A DNA stretch of 42,916 nt from an uncultured Pseudomonadota bacterium (GTDB lineage: Bacteria > Pseudomonadota > Gammaproteobacteria > Burkholderiales > Burkholderiaceae), in assembly GCA_946480245.1 (NCBI GenBank), contig CAMLIZ010000022.1, positions 1-42,916 of the forward strand, in the 5' to 3' direction. Below, piece after piece: positions 16,057-24,097 of this stretch (position 1 is its first letter; each line of letters starts with the position of its first letter). The position numbers and the translations under genes were made by a program. Under the pieces are notes generated by a model. That model saw only the letters and a program-made list of their open reading frames with translations. It was not told the DNA's origin and did no database searches.

Positions 16057-17987
16057 TTCAGCGTGTGGATCGCCGCAATACCCAAGCCGAACTGATAGAG
16101 GATCTGTGTCCAGTCCTTCGCGTTCTGGATGAACGTCGTCTTGTTCACCTCTTCCGGCACGAAGATCGTGTCACCGGGCTGTGCCGAAATGTCCTCGACG
16201 TCATTGCTGCCAAACCAGCCGCTCGACTGCCGCCCACTGACCACCGAGCCATTGGCGCGGATTACGAAGGTACTGGAAGCATCTGCGCCCTTGGTCGGGC
16301 CACCTGCCAGTCGCAGGTATTCAGACAAGCTGCGGCCTTCGCCGAAGAGGTAGGAGCCGCCGTTGAACACGCTGCCAAACACGCCCACCGTGGTCGGGCG
16401 AGGCGGCACGTACAGCCGGTCGCCGTTTTCCAGGGCTAGGTCGGGCAACTGCGTTCCATTCGGCGCGAGCTGCAGCACGATTCGCCCGGTGGGCCTCACG
16501 GCTCGCAGCTGCTCGATCAACCGGCTGGTGTTCGCCGCCTTTGATTGCTGCGCGGCCGCTTCGTCGCTGTTCGACGTGCGCTGCGTCGTGTTGGCCTTCG
16601 TGAATTCGGTTTCCAGGTCGCGCAGCGCGCGGTCGTAATTTTCCTGCTGTGTCACGCGCACGCTTTCGCGCGTGAATTCGGTGCCATAGACAAACGCCAG
16701 CGGCGTCAGGCCACCCGCCGCCTTCAGGGCATCCGACACGGTGCTACCCGCCGGCAGCACGTACTCACCGGGTTGTGCAACCTCGCCATCCACCCGCACC
16801 CGCTTCGCCTGGCGCAGGATAGGGGACGTGACATCGACTGCGCTGAAAGCGTGCAGCACATCGCCATAGCTCAGCTTCATGTTCTCGCCTTCGGGCAGGC
16901 GAATCTCTGCCACCCGCACCGTGGTGCGCTCGCTCAAGCGCTCCAGCGCCACGCGCGAGCGGTCGGCCACCGCGTCAAAGCCACCAGCCATGCGCAGCGC
17001 ATCGCCCACGCCTTCACCGGGCTTGAGCTCGAAGATCGCCGGCTTGTTGACGCTGCCGATCACGGCCACCTGCGTGCCGACGGGCGCCACGTGAATCACG
17101 TCGTCGGCCATCAGGGTGACATCCGCGCTGCGGTCGCCGCGCAGCAGGAAGTCGTACAGGTCTAGCGTCACCGGCGCCTGGCCTCGGCGGCGCAACTCGA
17201 TTTGCCGGAAGCTGCCCGCCGCCGAGGGGCCACCGGCGCGAATCAGCGCCTGCATGGTGGTGGCCAGGCTGCTCACGCTGTACGCGCCCGGCCGGGCCAC
17301 GTAGCCCGTGACGTAAACGCGGATGCCGCGCAGCTGGCCGAGCGACACGCTCACGTCGAAGTTGCGGAACACCTGGGCCACGCGGCGGCGGATGACTTCA
17401 GGCGCATCGGCATAGCGCACGCCGGCCAGCATGACCGGGCCCACGCGAGGGATCGTCACACGGCCGGAGCGGTCGATCATGAGGCGCAGGTCCGCGTCGA
17501 CCGAGCCCCACAACGTCACGACGAGTTCGTCACCGGGGGTGAGCAGGTAGTCAGCGGGAACCAGCGGGTTGACGGACTGCAGGTCGCGGTCGTCCATGTC
17601 CGTCATCAGCTCGGCGCCGAAGCGGCGAATGGTTCCAGCCTTTCGAGCCTGATCGCCCTTGTCGGCACGGTTGCTTCCGTCGGCCTGCCTTGTTTCGCTG
17701 TTCGGGCCGTTGGGGCCCGCATCCACCAGTCGCTGAACGAATCGTTCGAATTCGCCGGGTTGATAGACCAGCGGCTCCTCGTTCCGGCGCATGCCGTTGC
17801 GATCGAAGTCGCCTTGCCCCTGGGACTGATTGTTGGCGTCGCCCGCGGCCGGCGCTTGCCGCAGCCGCAACGTGCCGTTGGCGCCGGTGTCCTGGGTCGA
17901 TTGCAGCTGCGATGTCGACGCTGTCTGCGCTTGGCACGCCAGTGCGCCGAGGCACACGGCGAGTCCCAACAGGTATTTGCGAAGCAC
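16053..17987 (-). CDS. Wza-like outer-membrane polysaccharide export protein (SLBB repeats)
   Basis: A 644-residue exporter with a signal peptide (LRKYLLGLAVCLGALAC, residues 2-18). Cys18 could be lipidated, although the preceding box lacks the usual Leu at -3. The Poly_export domain follows, with YLLTPGDELVVTLWGSVDAD and GRVTIPRVGPVMLAG. Several SLBB-type repeats come next, seen as IRVYVTGYVARPGAYSVSSL, VAVIGSVNKPAIFELKPGEG, VRVDGEVAQPGEYVLPAGST and VGVFGSVFNGGSYLFGEGRS. It should form the outer-membrane channel for the glycan, together with Wzz. GTG at 17987 gives a proper signal peptide; TTG at 18017 would add ten residues. It is larger than classical Wza (about 380), like the multi-SLBB exporters. 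Confidence 0.9.
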   Translation of the reverse strand: MLRKYLLGLAVCLGALACQAQTASTSQLQSTQDTGANGTLRLRQAPAAGDANNQSQGQGDFDRNGMRRNEEPLVYQPGEFERFVQRLVDAGPNGPNSETRQADGSNRADKGDQARKAGTIRRFGAELMTDMDDRDLQSVNPLVPADYLLTPGDELVVTLWGSVDADLRLMIDRSGRVTIPRVGPVMLAGVRYADAPEVIRRRVAQVFRNFDVSVSLGQLRGIRVYVTGYVARPGAYSVSSLATTMQALIRAGGPSAAGSFRQIELRRRGQAPVTLDLYDFLLRGDRSADVTLMADDVIHVAPVGTQVAVIGSVNKPAIFELKPGEGVGDALRMAGGFDAVADRSRVALERLSERTTVRVAEIRLPEGENMKLSYGDVLHAFSAVDVTSPILRQAKRVRVDGEVAQPGEYVLPAGSTVSDALKAAGGLTPLAFVYGTEFTRESVRVTQQENYDRALRDLETEFTKANTTQRTSNSDEAAAQQSKAANTSRLIEQLRAVRPTGRIVLQLAPNGTQLPDLALENGDRLYVPPRPTTVGVFGSVFNGGSYLFGEGRSLSEYLRLAGGPTKGADASSTFVIRANGSVVSGRQSSGWFGSNDVEDISAQPGDTIFVPEEVNKTTFIQNAKDWTQILYQFGLGIAAIHTLK

Positions 17988-18033
17988 GGTGATTGGTGTG
18001 AGCGTCAGAGGGCGCAAGGGCCGGAAAGCCGCG

Positions 18034-18078
18034 GGATTCTAGCGCCCGAGGGTCGAGCGCCATGGCCTTCTAGAATCC
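18034..18078. promoter_or_regulatory. mirrored promoter-like element between wza-type and wecA-type genes
   Basis: GGATTCTAG (18034-18042) and CTAGAATCC (18070-18078) are a perfect 9-base inverted repeat. Each arm presents TAGAAT, a good -10 hexamer, facing outward: 18071-18076 for the plus-strand transferase and 18037-18042 (minus strand) for the exporter. The plus-strand hexamer ends six bases before ATG 18083, so initiation there would give a leaderless or near-leaderless mRNA. No clear -35 boxes are seen, so an activator may be needed. The divergent arrangement suggests shared control of glycan priming and export. Confidence 0.45.
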
Positions 18079-18082
18079 GCCG

Positions 18083-19171
18083 ATGGTTCCCTTGCTGTCT
18101 GCGCTGATCGTCTCGTTCCTCGCCTCGATGTGGATCGTGCGCTCCACGAAGTTCCACTCGCGCTTCTCGCACGATCACGCGCCCGGCCCGCAGAAGTTTC
18201 ATGCAAAGCCGGTGCCCCGCATCGGCGGGGTCGGCATCATGGCGGGCACGGCGGCGGGCGTTGCTGCCCTGGTGTTCGCGATTGTGGTGAATCATCCGCT
18301 GCCGCCCTTGCTGCTGGCGGCCGCCTTGCCGGTCTTCATGATCGGCGTGATGGAGGACATCACCAAGACGGTCAGCCCGCGCCGGCGCCTGTTTGCGGCG
18401 GCGGTGTCGGCGCTGCTGGCGGCCCTGATGATCGAAGGCGTGATCAGTCGCACCGACATCCCCGGTGTCGACTGGCTTGTCGCCATGCCGGCGGGTGCGG
18501 TGGCGCTCGCGGTGTTCGTGGTGGCCGGCTTTGCCAACGCCATCAACATCATCGACGGCTTCAACGGCCTGGCCTCGATGTGCGTGATGATCATGCTGAT
18601 CGCGGTGGCGTACGTGGCCTTTGCCGTGGGCGACCGCATCGTTGCGCTGATGGCCCTCACGGGGGTGGGCGCCATCCTCGGCTTCTTCGTCTGGAACTTC
18701 CCCGCGGGCCTGATCTTCCTGGGCGACGGTGGTGCCTACTTCCTGGGCTTCTACCTCGGGGAACTCGCGATCCTGCTGGTGCACCGCAACCCCAGCGTGT
18801 CGCCGATGTTCGCGCTGCTGCTAGGCATCTACCCGGTGTTCGAAACCGTGTTCTCGATCTACCGGCGCCGGGTGCTACGAGGGCGCCCGGTGGGCATGCC
18901 CGACGGCGCGCACCTGCACAGCCTCATTTACCGCCGCTTCCTGCGCTGGGCCGCAGGCGAGCGGACAGCGCGTGAGCTGACCCGCCGCAACTCGATGACA
19001 TCGCCGTATCTGTGGATCCTGTGCACGCTGTCCGCGGTGCCCGCCGTGCTGTGGTGGAACAACACCAAGGTGCTGGCCGTGTTCATCTTCCTGTTCGGCT
19101 TCACCTACCTCAGCTTGTACTGGCGCATCGTGCGCTTCCGCTCCCCCCGCTGGATGCTCCTCAAGCGTTGA
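18083..19171 (+). CDS. WecA-like undecaprenyl-phosphate sugar-1-phosphate transferase
   Basis: A 362-residue polytopic GT4/MraY-WecA family enzyme that transfers a HexNAc-1-phosphate from UDP-sugar to undecaprenyl phosphate, the first step of glycan assembly. Evidence includes HAKPVPRIGG (40-49), the acidic pair in GVMEDITKTVSPRRR (E91, D92; the family usually has DD), NAINIIDGFNGLA (152-164) with D158, and IFLGDGGAYFLGF with D215. A basic HLHSLIYRRF loop replaces the HIHH motif. About ten or eleven membrane segments are expected. It is divergent from the exporter gene and likely primes the glycan of the adjacent locus; a role in another wall polymer is possible. Confidence 0.92.
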   Translation: MVPLLSALIVSFLASMWIVRSTKFHSRFSHDHAPGPQKFHAKPVPRIGGVGIMAGTAAGVAALVFAIVVNHPLPPLLLAAALPVFMIGVMEDITKTVSPRRRLFAAAVSALLAALMIEGVISRTDIPGVDWLVAMPAGAVALAVFVVAGFANAINIIDGFNGLASMCVMIMLIAVAYVAFAVGDRIVALMALTGVGAILGFFVWNFPAGLIFLGDGGAYFLGFYLGELAILLVHRNPSVSPMFALLLGIYPVFETVFSIYRRRVLRGRPVGMPDGAHLHSLIYRRFLRWAAGERTARELTRRNSMTSPYLWILCTLSAVPAVLWWNNTKVLAVFIFLFGFTYLSLYWRIVRFRSPRWMLLKR

Positions 19172-19196
19172 TTGACAGCGGGCGGATAATGGCCTA

Positions 19197-20651
19197 GTGA
19201 TTACAGACACTCCCACTGCTGCGGCCGATGTGGCCGCCCCCGCCCGTTTCGACACGCTGCCGCTCGACCAGAAGCTGCTGCGCGCCGTGGCCGACCAAGG
19301 CTACGCCACGATGACGCCCATCCAGGCCAAGGCCATTCCGATCGTGCTGGCCGGCCGCGACGTGATGGGCGCCGCTCAAACCGGTACCGGCAAGACGGCC
19401 GCGTTCTCGATCCCGCTGCTGCAGAAGATGCTGAAGCACGAGAACGCCAGCGCTTCACCGGCGCGCCACCCGGTGCGTGCACTGGTGCTGGCGCCGACGC
19501 GCGAGCTGGCCGACCAGGTGGCGGCCAACGTCACCGCGTACGCCAAGCACACCAACCTGCGAGTCACCGTGGTGTTCGGCGGCATCGACATGAAGCCGCA
19601 AACCGCCGCGCTGAAGTCCGGCGTCGAGGTGCTGATTGCCACGCCGGGCCGCCTGCTGGACCACATCGAGGCCAAGAACTGCGTGCTCAACCAGGTGGAG
19701 TACGTGGTGCTGGACGAGGCCGACCGCATGCTGGACATCGGCTTCCTGCCCGACCTGCAGCGCATCCTCAGCTACCTGCCCAAGCAGCGCCAGACGCTGC
19801 TGTTCTCGGCCACGTTCTCACCCGAGATCAAGCGCCTCGCGCAAAGCTACCTGCAGGATCCGGTGACGGTGGAGGTGGCCCGCCCCAACGCCACCGCCAC
19901 CAACGTGGAGCAGCGCTTCTACAGCGTGTCCGACGACGACAAGCGCGCAGCCGTGCGCCAAATGCTGCGCGAACGCTCGCTGACGCAGGCGCTGGTGTTC
20001 GTGAACTCCAAGCTCGGAGCGGCCCGGCTGGCGCGCTCGTTCGAGCGCGATGGCCTCAAGACCGCGGCGCTGCACGGCGACAAGTCACAAGACGAGCGGC
20101 TGAAGTCGCTGGACGCATTCAAGCGCGGCGAGGTGGATGTGCTGGTGGCCACCGATGTGGCCGCGCGCGGCCTGGACATCGCCGACCTGCCCGCCGTCTT
20201 CAACTTCGACGTGCCGTTCAACGCGGAGGACTACGTGCACCGCATTGGCCGCACCGGCCGCGCCGGCGCTTCGGGCCTGGCGGTGACGCTGGTCGCACGC
20301 GACGACGCGCGGCTGATCGCGGACATCGAGAAGCTGATCAAGAAGAAGATCGAGCTCGAGCCGCTGGAGATCGGCGACGAGCGTCCGCGCCGCCCGCGTC
20401 GCACCGAGGAGGACGGCGATCGCCGTCCGGAGCGGGCGGCCAGCGAGCGGTCCGCGCCGAGGTGGAGCCCACGGCCTCCGGCCGCCCCGGCCGATCCGAT
20501 CTTCGATCGCCCTTACGTGGCCAGCGCCGCGGAATCGTCCGACCGGGAGCCCAAAACGGCTGCCCCTGCCCCGCAACCCGGTGGTGTGCTGCCCAGCCTC
20601 AAGGGGCGCAAGAAGGTGGCGGCGTTGCTCGGCGGTGGCAGCAAGGGCTGA
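19197..20651 (+). CDS. rhlE: DEAD-box RNA helicase, RhlE type
   Basis: A 484-residue ATP-dependent RNA helicase. The core motifs are all present: Q motif region FDTLPLDQKLLRAVADQGY and TPIQAKAIP, motif I AQTGTGKT (60-67), PTRELA, TPGRL, DEAD (173-176), SAT (204-206), then ATDVAARGLDI and HRIGRTGRAG in the second RecA lobe. The tail after about 390 is Arg/Pro-rich and low in complexity, typical of RhlE and suited to RNA contact. Likely roles are RNA unwinding in ribosome assembly or decay, perhaps with RNase E. The start is GTG at 19197, fixed by an upstream in-frame stop; GATAAT (19185-19190) lies just before it. Confidence 0.93.
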   Translation: MITDTPTAAADVAAPARFDTLPLDQKLLRAVADQGYATMTPIQAKAIPIVLAGRDVMGAAQTGTGKTAAFSIPLLQKMLKHENASASPARHPVRALVLAPTRELADQVAANVTAYAKHTNLRVTVVFGGIDMKPQTAALKSGVEVLIATPGRLLDHIEAKNCVLNQVEYVVLDEADRMLDIGFLPDLQRILSYLPKQRQTLLFSATFSPEIKRLAQSYLQDPVTVEVARPNATATNVEQRFYSVSDDDKRAAVRQMLRERSLTQALVFVNSKLGAARLARSFERDGLKTAALHGDKSQDERLKSLDAFKRGEVDVLVATDVAARGLDIADLPAVFNFDVPFNAEDYVHRIGRTGRAGASGLAVTLVARDDARLIADIEKLIKKKIELEPLEIGDERPRRPRRTEEDGDRRPERAASERSAPRWSPRPPAAPADPIFDRPYVASAAESSDREPKTAAPAPQPGGVLPSLKGRKKVAALLGGGSKG

Positions 20652-20656
20652 CGCCC

Positions 20657-21430
20657 TCAGGGTGCCAGCAGCGCGAACACGGCAGGCAGCCGATCCGGCA
20701 TGGCCACTGCCGCCTGGCGCCATTGCGCGATCGTCATCGTGTGCGACCAGGCGCCTTCGAGTGTGAGGCCGCAACTCACCGAGAGCAGCGTGGTCGGCGC
20801 CAAGGTGGCCAGCAACGCGGCCAGCAGCGGCGGGTTGCGATAGGGCGTTTCGATCATCAATTGCGTCTGCGCGGCTTTGCGCGACAGCGCTTCGAGCTCT
20901 CGCAAGCGCACTGCGCGCGCCGCGGCGTCCACGGGCAGGTACCCCGCGAAAGCAAAGCTCTGACCATTGAGCCCGCTGGCGGCCAAGGCCAGCAGCAGAG
21001 AGCTGGGCCCGGCCAAGGGCAGCACCGGTACGCCGCGGCGATGGGCGCAAGCCACCAGCGCTGCGCCCGGGTCCGCCACGGCAGGCAGCCCGGCCTCGGA
21101 GATCAAGCCCACGTCCTCGCCGGCCAGCGCCGGACCTAGCAGTGCTTGCAGTGCCTTGTCGTCGGCGGCTGGCTTGCCGCCCTTCGCCGGGCGCGGCAGT
21201 TCGGCGATCGACAAGGCCTGCAGCGGCTGGGCCAGCGGCACCACGGCGTTGACGCGCTTCAGAAACGCCCGCGTGGTCTTTGCGTTCTCCGCCACCCAGT
21301 GGCGCAGCGCCGCGGCGCGCTGCAACACGCCCAAGGGCAGCACCTGCTGGATGTCCACTTCGGTGGCGCCGAGGTCCAAGGTGTTTGGCACCAGCACCAA
21401 GGTGCCGGGTTGGGCGGCGGTTGAACTCAC
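20657..21430 (-). CDS. RsmI-related SAM-dependent methyltransferase (tetrapyrrole methylase fold)
   Basis: A 257-residue protein related to COG0313. It has GLISEAGLPAVADPGAALV, PVLPLAGPSSLLLALAASGL and an ETPYRNPPLLAALL segment, all equivalents of RsmI motifs. It lacks the usual RsmI opening (LYVVATPIGNLxD) and instead begins GTLVLVPNTLDLG, so it is probably a paralogue rather than the 16S rRNA C1402 methylase; its substrate is unknown. The start is GTG at 21430, overlapping the Maf stop (GTGA); an open frame continues upstream but only inside the Maf gene. Convergent with the helicase, with only five bases between the two stop codons. Confidence 0.82.
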   Translation of the reverse strand: MSSTAAQPGTLVLVPNTLDLGATEVDIQQVLPLGVLQRAAALRHWVAENAKTTRAFLKRVNAVVPLAQPLQALSIAELPRPAKGGKPAADDKALQALLGPALAGEDVGLISEAGLPAVADPGAALVACAHRRGVPVLPLAGPSSLLLALAASGLNGQSFAFAGYLPVDAAARAVRLRELEALSRKAAQTQLMIETPYRNPPLLAALLATLAPTTLLSVSCGLTLEGAWSHTMTIAQWRQAAVAMPDRLPAVFALLAP

Positions 21431-22023
21431 GCGGGCCCCAGCGGGTCGATGCCCGCTTCGCGCAGCAGTGCGCAGGTGCGGATCAGCGGCAGGCCCACCA
21501 GGGCGGTGGGGTCGTCGGAGTCGATGCCGTCGAGCAGTGCGATGCCCAACGTTTCGCACTTGGCGCTGCCTGCGCAGTCGTAGGGCTGTTCGGCGCGCAG
21601 GTAGTGTTCGATCTCGGTGTCGCTCAACGCGCGGAAGCGCACGTGCACCGGCGCAAGCAGCGCGCGTTGAAAGCCGCTGTCCTGCCGCACCACGGCCACA
21701 GCGGTGTGGAACACGACCGCCCGACCGCGCATTGCGCGCAGTTGCTCCGTGGCCCGCTCGTGCGTGCCCGGTTTGCCGATCGGCCGGCCCTCGAGATCGG
21801 CGACCTGGTCCGAGCCGATCACCACGGCGGTGGGGTGCAGCGCCGCCACGGCGTTCGCCTTGGCGAGTGCCAGGCGCAAGGCGAGTGCCGCGGGCGTCTC
21901 GCCGGGCTGCGGTGTTTCGTCCACGTCAGGTGATTGCACCTCGAATGGCAGGTGCAGCCGCGCGAGCAACTCGCGCCGATAGCGCGAGGTGGAGCCGAGG
22001 ATCAGGGCAGGGCGATTGGCCAT
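21427..22023 (-). CDS. Maf-family nucleotide pyrophosphatase, YceF type
   Basis: A 198-residue Maf/Ham1-superfamily enzyme. LILGSTSRYRRELLARL (7-23) with S11 and R14 is the nucleotide-binding loop. SPDVDETPQPGETP (31-44) and VIGSDQVADLEGRPIGKPG (68-86) with the acidic D72 complete the site. DQV and CAGSAKCE match the YceF subgroup, which hydrolyses m7GTP (known family activity). A house-cleaning role is expected in the cytoplasm. The start ATG at 22023 is divergent from the YceD gene, with 52 bases between. It overlaps the RsmI-related gene, so the pair is co-translated. Confidence 0.9.
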   Translation of the reverse strand: MANRPALILGSTSRYRRELLARLHLPFEVQSPDVDETPQPGETPAALALRLALAKANAVAALHPTAVVIGSDQVADLEGRPIGKPGTHERATEQLRAMRGRAVVFHTAVAVVRQDSGFQRALLAPVHVRFRALSDTEIEHYLRAEQPYDCAGSAKCETLGIALLDGIDSDDPTALVGLPLIRTCALLREAGIDPLGPA

Positions 22024-22063
22024 GCGCGAATTGTCCCATTGGCTCACCGCGTGCACCGTTCCG

Positions 22064-22069
22064 TACACT
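22064..22069 (+). promoter_or_regulatory. -10-like hexamer before the YceD gene
   Basis: TACACT ends six bases before ATG 22076, so a transcript started here would be leaderless or nearly so. A possible -35, TTGGCT at 22039-22044, sits 19 bases upstream, slightly wider than ideal. This would drive the YceD-L32-fatty acid operon. Sequence support only. Confidence 0.35.
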
Positions 22070-22075
22070 GCTCGC

Positions 22076-22636
22076 ATGAGACAACGAAGCTTCGATCCGC
22101 TGCACCTCGATGTGGCGGCCTTCGCGGCCGAGCAGGGCGAACTCGAAGGCGAGTGGGCGGTGGCCGAGTTGCCGCGCCTGGCCGAGGCGGGTGATGGCGA
22201 CAGCGCGGCATCCGCCAAGGAGATCGTGCAGTGGCGCGCCGAAGGTGAAAGCCGCGCGCGCCGCGGCGCTGCCCCGGATGTGTGGCTGCACCTGGAAGCG
22301 GCCGGCGCGGTGTGGCTGCAGTGCCAGCGCTGCCTGCAACCGATGCGCGAGGCGCTGAGCGTGCAACGCTCGTTCCGCTTCGTGCCCACCGAGGCGCAGG
22401 CCGAGGCCGAAGACGCCGACAGCGAGGAGGAGGTGCTCGCGCTGGGTCGCTCGTTCAACCTGCGCTCCCTGGTTGAGGACGAGCTGATCCTCGAACTGCC
22501 GCTGGTGCCTCGACACGAAACGTGCCCGGTGCCGCTGCTGCCGCCCGGCGATCCACCCGTGGAGCTGCCGCACGAGCTGGCGCCGAACCCGTTTGCAAAG
22601 CTGGCCGTGCTCAAGCGCGGGAAGCCGTCACACTGA
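22076..22636 (+). CDS. yceD: YceD/DUF177 family protein
   Basis: A 186-residue member of DUF177, a family almost always encoded directly before rpmF. The centre has the typical [11 protein letters not shown] cysteine pair, followed by an acidic stretch ([15 protein letters not shown]) and [19 protein letters not shown], with a further Cys in ETCPV; these may bind metal. Family members have been linked to ribosome and 23S rRNA accumulation, but the mechanism is unsettled. The start ATG at 22076 is preceded by a -10-like element and lacks a Shine-Dalgarno sequence. An in-frame ATG further upstream would run into the Maf promoter region and gives no family sequence. Confidence 0.92.
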   Translation: MRQRSFDPLHLDVAAFAAEQGELEGEWAVAELPRLAEAGDGDSAASAKEIVQWRAEGESRARRGAAPDVWLHLEAAGAVWLQCQRCLQPMREALSVQRSFRFVPTEAQAEAEDADSEEEVLALGRSFNLRSLVEDELILELPLVPRHETCPVPLLPPGDPPVELPHELAPNPFAKLAVLKRGKPSH

Positions 22637-22666
22637 CCCAAGGTCGGACAGGACTTGTCGGCATGC

Positions 22667-22672
22667 TAGAAT
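22667..22672 (+). promoter_or_regulatory. -10-like hexamer before rpmF
   Basis: TAGAAT lies 58 bases before the L32 start, with a weak -35 candidate TCGGAC (22644-22649) at 17-base spacing. It would give L32 and fatty-acid genes a promoter apart from yceD, with a leader of about 50 bases that includes GAAGG-AAG-CCTTC, a small inverted repeat. Confidence 0.35.
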
Positions 22673-22730
22673 TGCCGGCTTTCCCAGTGGCGGCCTCCTT
22701 TTCAGCGAAGGAAGCCTTCAGGAGTTTTCC

Positions 22731-22913
22731 ATGGCCGTTCAGCAAAACAAGAAGTCGCCGTCCAAGCGTGGCATGCATCGTTCGCACAATCACCTGGCCC
22801 AGCCGGGGACTGCGATCGAACCCACCACCGGCGAAGTGCATCTGCGTCACCACATCAGCCCCACCGGCTTCTATCGTGGCCGCAAGGTCGTGAAGACCAA
22901 GGCCGAAGCCTGA
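22731..22913 (+). CDS. rpmF: 50S ribosomal protein L32
   Basis: A 60-residue protein starting [20 protein letters not shown], the standard bacterial L32 opening, and ending with [20 protein letters not shown]. It binds 23S rRNA in the large subunit near the exit-tunnel rim. It lacks the zinc-binding cysteines, like other proteobacterial L32. The AGGAG at 22720-22724 is a good ribosome site. Between yceD and plsX as in most proteobacteria. Confidence 0.98.
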   Translation: MAVQQNKKSPSKRGMHRSHNHLAQPGTAIEPTTGEVHLRHHISPTGFYRGRKVVKTKAEA

Positions 22914-22940
22914 CGCTTCCGCCCTGACGTGACGAATCCG

Positions 22941-22973
22941 ACGCCCGGTTTGCGTTTTGCGCGAACCGGGCGT
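22941..22973 (+). terminator. strong hairpin between rpmF and plsX
   Basis: ACGCCCGGTT (22941-22950) pairs perfectly with AACCGGGCGT (22964-22973). Inside, GCG (22952-22954) can pair with CGC (22960-22962) across a TTTTG loop, giving about 14 pairs counting one wobble. What follows, TCGTCTTGCG, is only weakly T-rich, so termination may be partial and could lower plsX relative to rpmF. Confidence 0.6.
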
Positions 22974-23008
22974 TCGTCTTGCGCCGCCCTGGCGCAACGC
23001 GTTCGCCC

Positions 23009-24097
23009 GTGAGCCTGGATCCTCTTCCTCTCGTTCGCATCGCCGTCGACTGCATGGGCGGTGACCATGGGCCGGCGGTCACGCTGCCGGCCTGCGAATC
23101 CTTCCTGCGCCATCACCCGCAGGCGGAGCTGGTGCTCGTCGGCACGACCGACGGGCTGGCGCCGGCGCGCGACTGGGCGCGCTGCCGCAGCGTCACCGCC
23201 ACCGAGGTGGTCGCGATGGACGACCCGGTCGAAGTGGCGCTGCGCCGCAAGAAGGATTCGTCGATGCGCGTGGCCATCGGCCAGCTGAAGGCCGCCGAGG
23301 GCCAGGTTGAGCCACTCGCGCATGCCTGCGTGTCCGCTGGCAACACCGGTGCGCTGATGGCGGTGGCCCGCTACGTATTGAAGACTCTGGACCGCATCGA
23401 CCGCCCCGCCATCGCCTACGGCATGCCGAACCAGCGCGGCGGCAACACCATCGTGCTGGACCTCGGCGCCAATGTGGATTGCACGGCGGAGCACCTGCTG
23501 CAGTTTGCGGTGATGGGCAGCGCGCTGGCCAGCGCACTGAACGACCGCGAAGATCCCACCGTAGGCCTGCTCAACATCGGCGAAGAAGCGATCAAGGGCA
23601 GCGAGACGATCAAGCGCGCCGGCGAACTGCTTCGCAAGCTGGCCGCCGATGGCCACCTCAACTTCCACGGCAACGTGGAGGGCAACGACATCTTCAAGGG
23701 CACCACCGACGTCGTCGTGTGCGACGGTTTCGTCGGCAACGTGGTGCTGAAGTCGGTGGAAGGCCTGGCGGGCATGCTGGCCGAGATGATGCGGCAGGAG
23801 TTCAACCGTTCGCCGCTCACGCAGCTCGCCGGCTTGCTGGCGCTGCCCGTGCTCAATCGCTTCAAGGCGCGGGTGGACCACCGGCGCTACAACGGTGCCG
23901 CGCTGCTGGGGTTGCGCGGCCTGGTGTTCAAGAGTCACGGCTCGGCTGATGCGCTGGCCTTCGAGCAGGCGTTGCGCCGGGCGTATGATGCCGCCCGCAA
24001 CCGACTGCTGGCGCGCGTGCACGAACGCATCCTCCAGACCCTGCAAGCCTTGCCGGCAGGTGACGAAGGCAGCGACCCGACGCCCCAAGCTGCATGA
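23009..24097 (+). CDS. plsX: phosphate acyltransferase PlsX
   Basis: A 362-residue enzyme making acyl-phosphate from acyl-ACP, the donor for PlsY in phospholipid synthesis. The N terminus [20 protein letters not shown], then [41 protein letters not shown] and [20 protein letters not shown] are all PlsX hallmarks. It acts peripherally at the inner membrane. GTG at 23009 is chosen since TTG at 22979 sits right behind the upstream hairpin; neither has a clear ribosome site. The stop overlaps fabH (ATGA). Confidence 0.96.
   Translation: MSLDPLPLVRIAVDCMGGDHGPAVTLPACESFLRHHPQAELVLVGTTDGLAPARDWARCRSVTATEVVAMDDPVEVALRRKKDSSMRVAIGQLKAAEGQVEPLAHACVSAGNTGALMAVARYVLKTLDRIDRPAIAYGMPNQRGGNTIVLDLGANVDCTAEHLLQFAVMGSALASALNDREDPTVGLLNIGEEAIKGSETIKRAGELLRKLAADGHLNFHGNVEGNDIFKGTTDVVVCDGFVGNVVLKSVEGLAGMLAEMMRQEFNRSPLTQLAGLLALPVLNRFKARVDHRRYNGAALLGLRGLVFKSHGSADALAFEQALRRAYDAARNRLLARVHERILQTLQALPAGDEGSDPTPQAA

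Noticed and set aside
17987..18017. TTG start of the exporter at 18017
   Set aside because: It adds ten residues ahead of an otherwise normal signal peptide and has no ribosome site; GTG 17987 fits better, though not proven.
19172..19190. TTGACA and GATAAT before rhlE as a sigma-70 promoter
   Set aside because: Only seven bases separate them, so they cannot work as a -35/-10 pair; only the -10-like element was kept as part of the leaderless observation.
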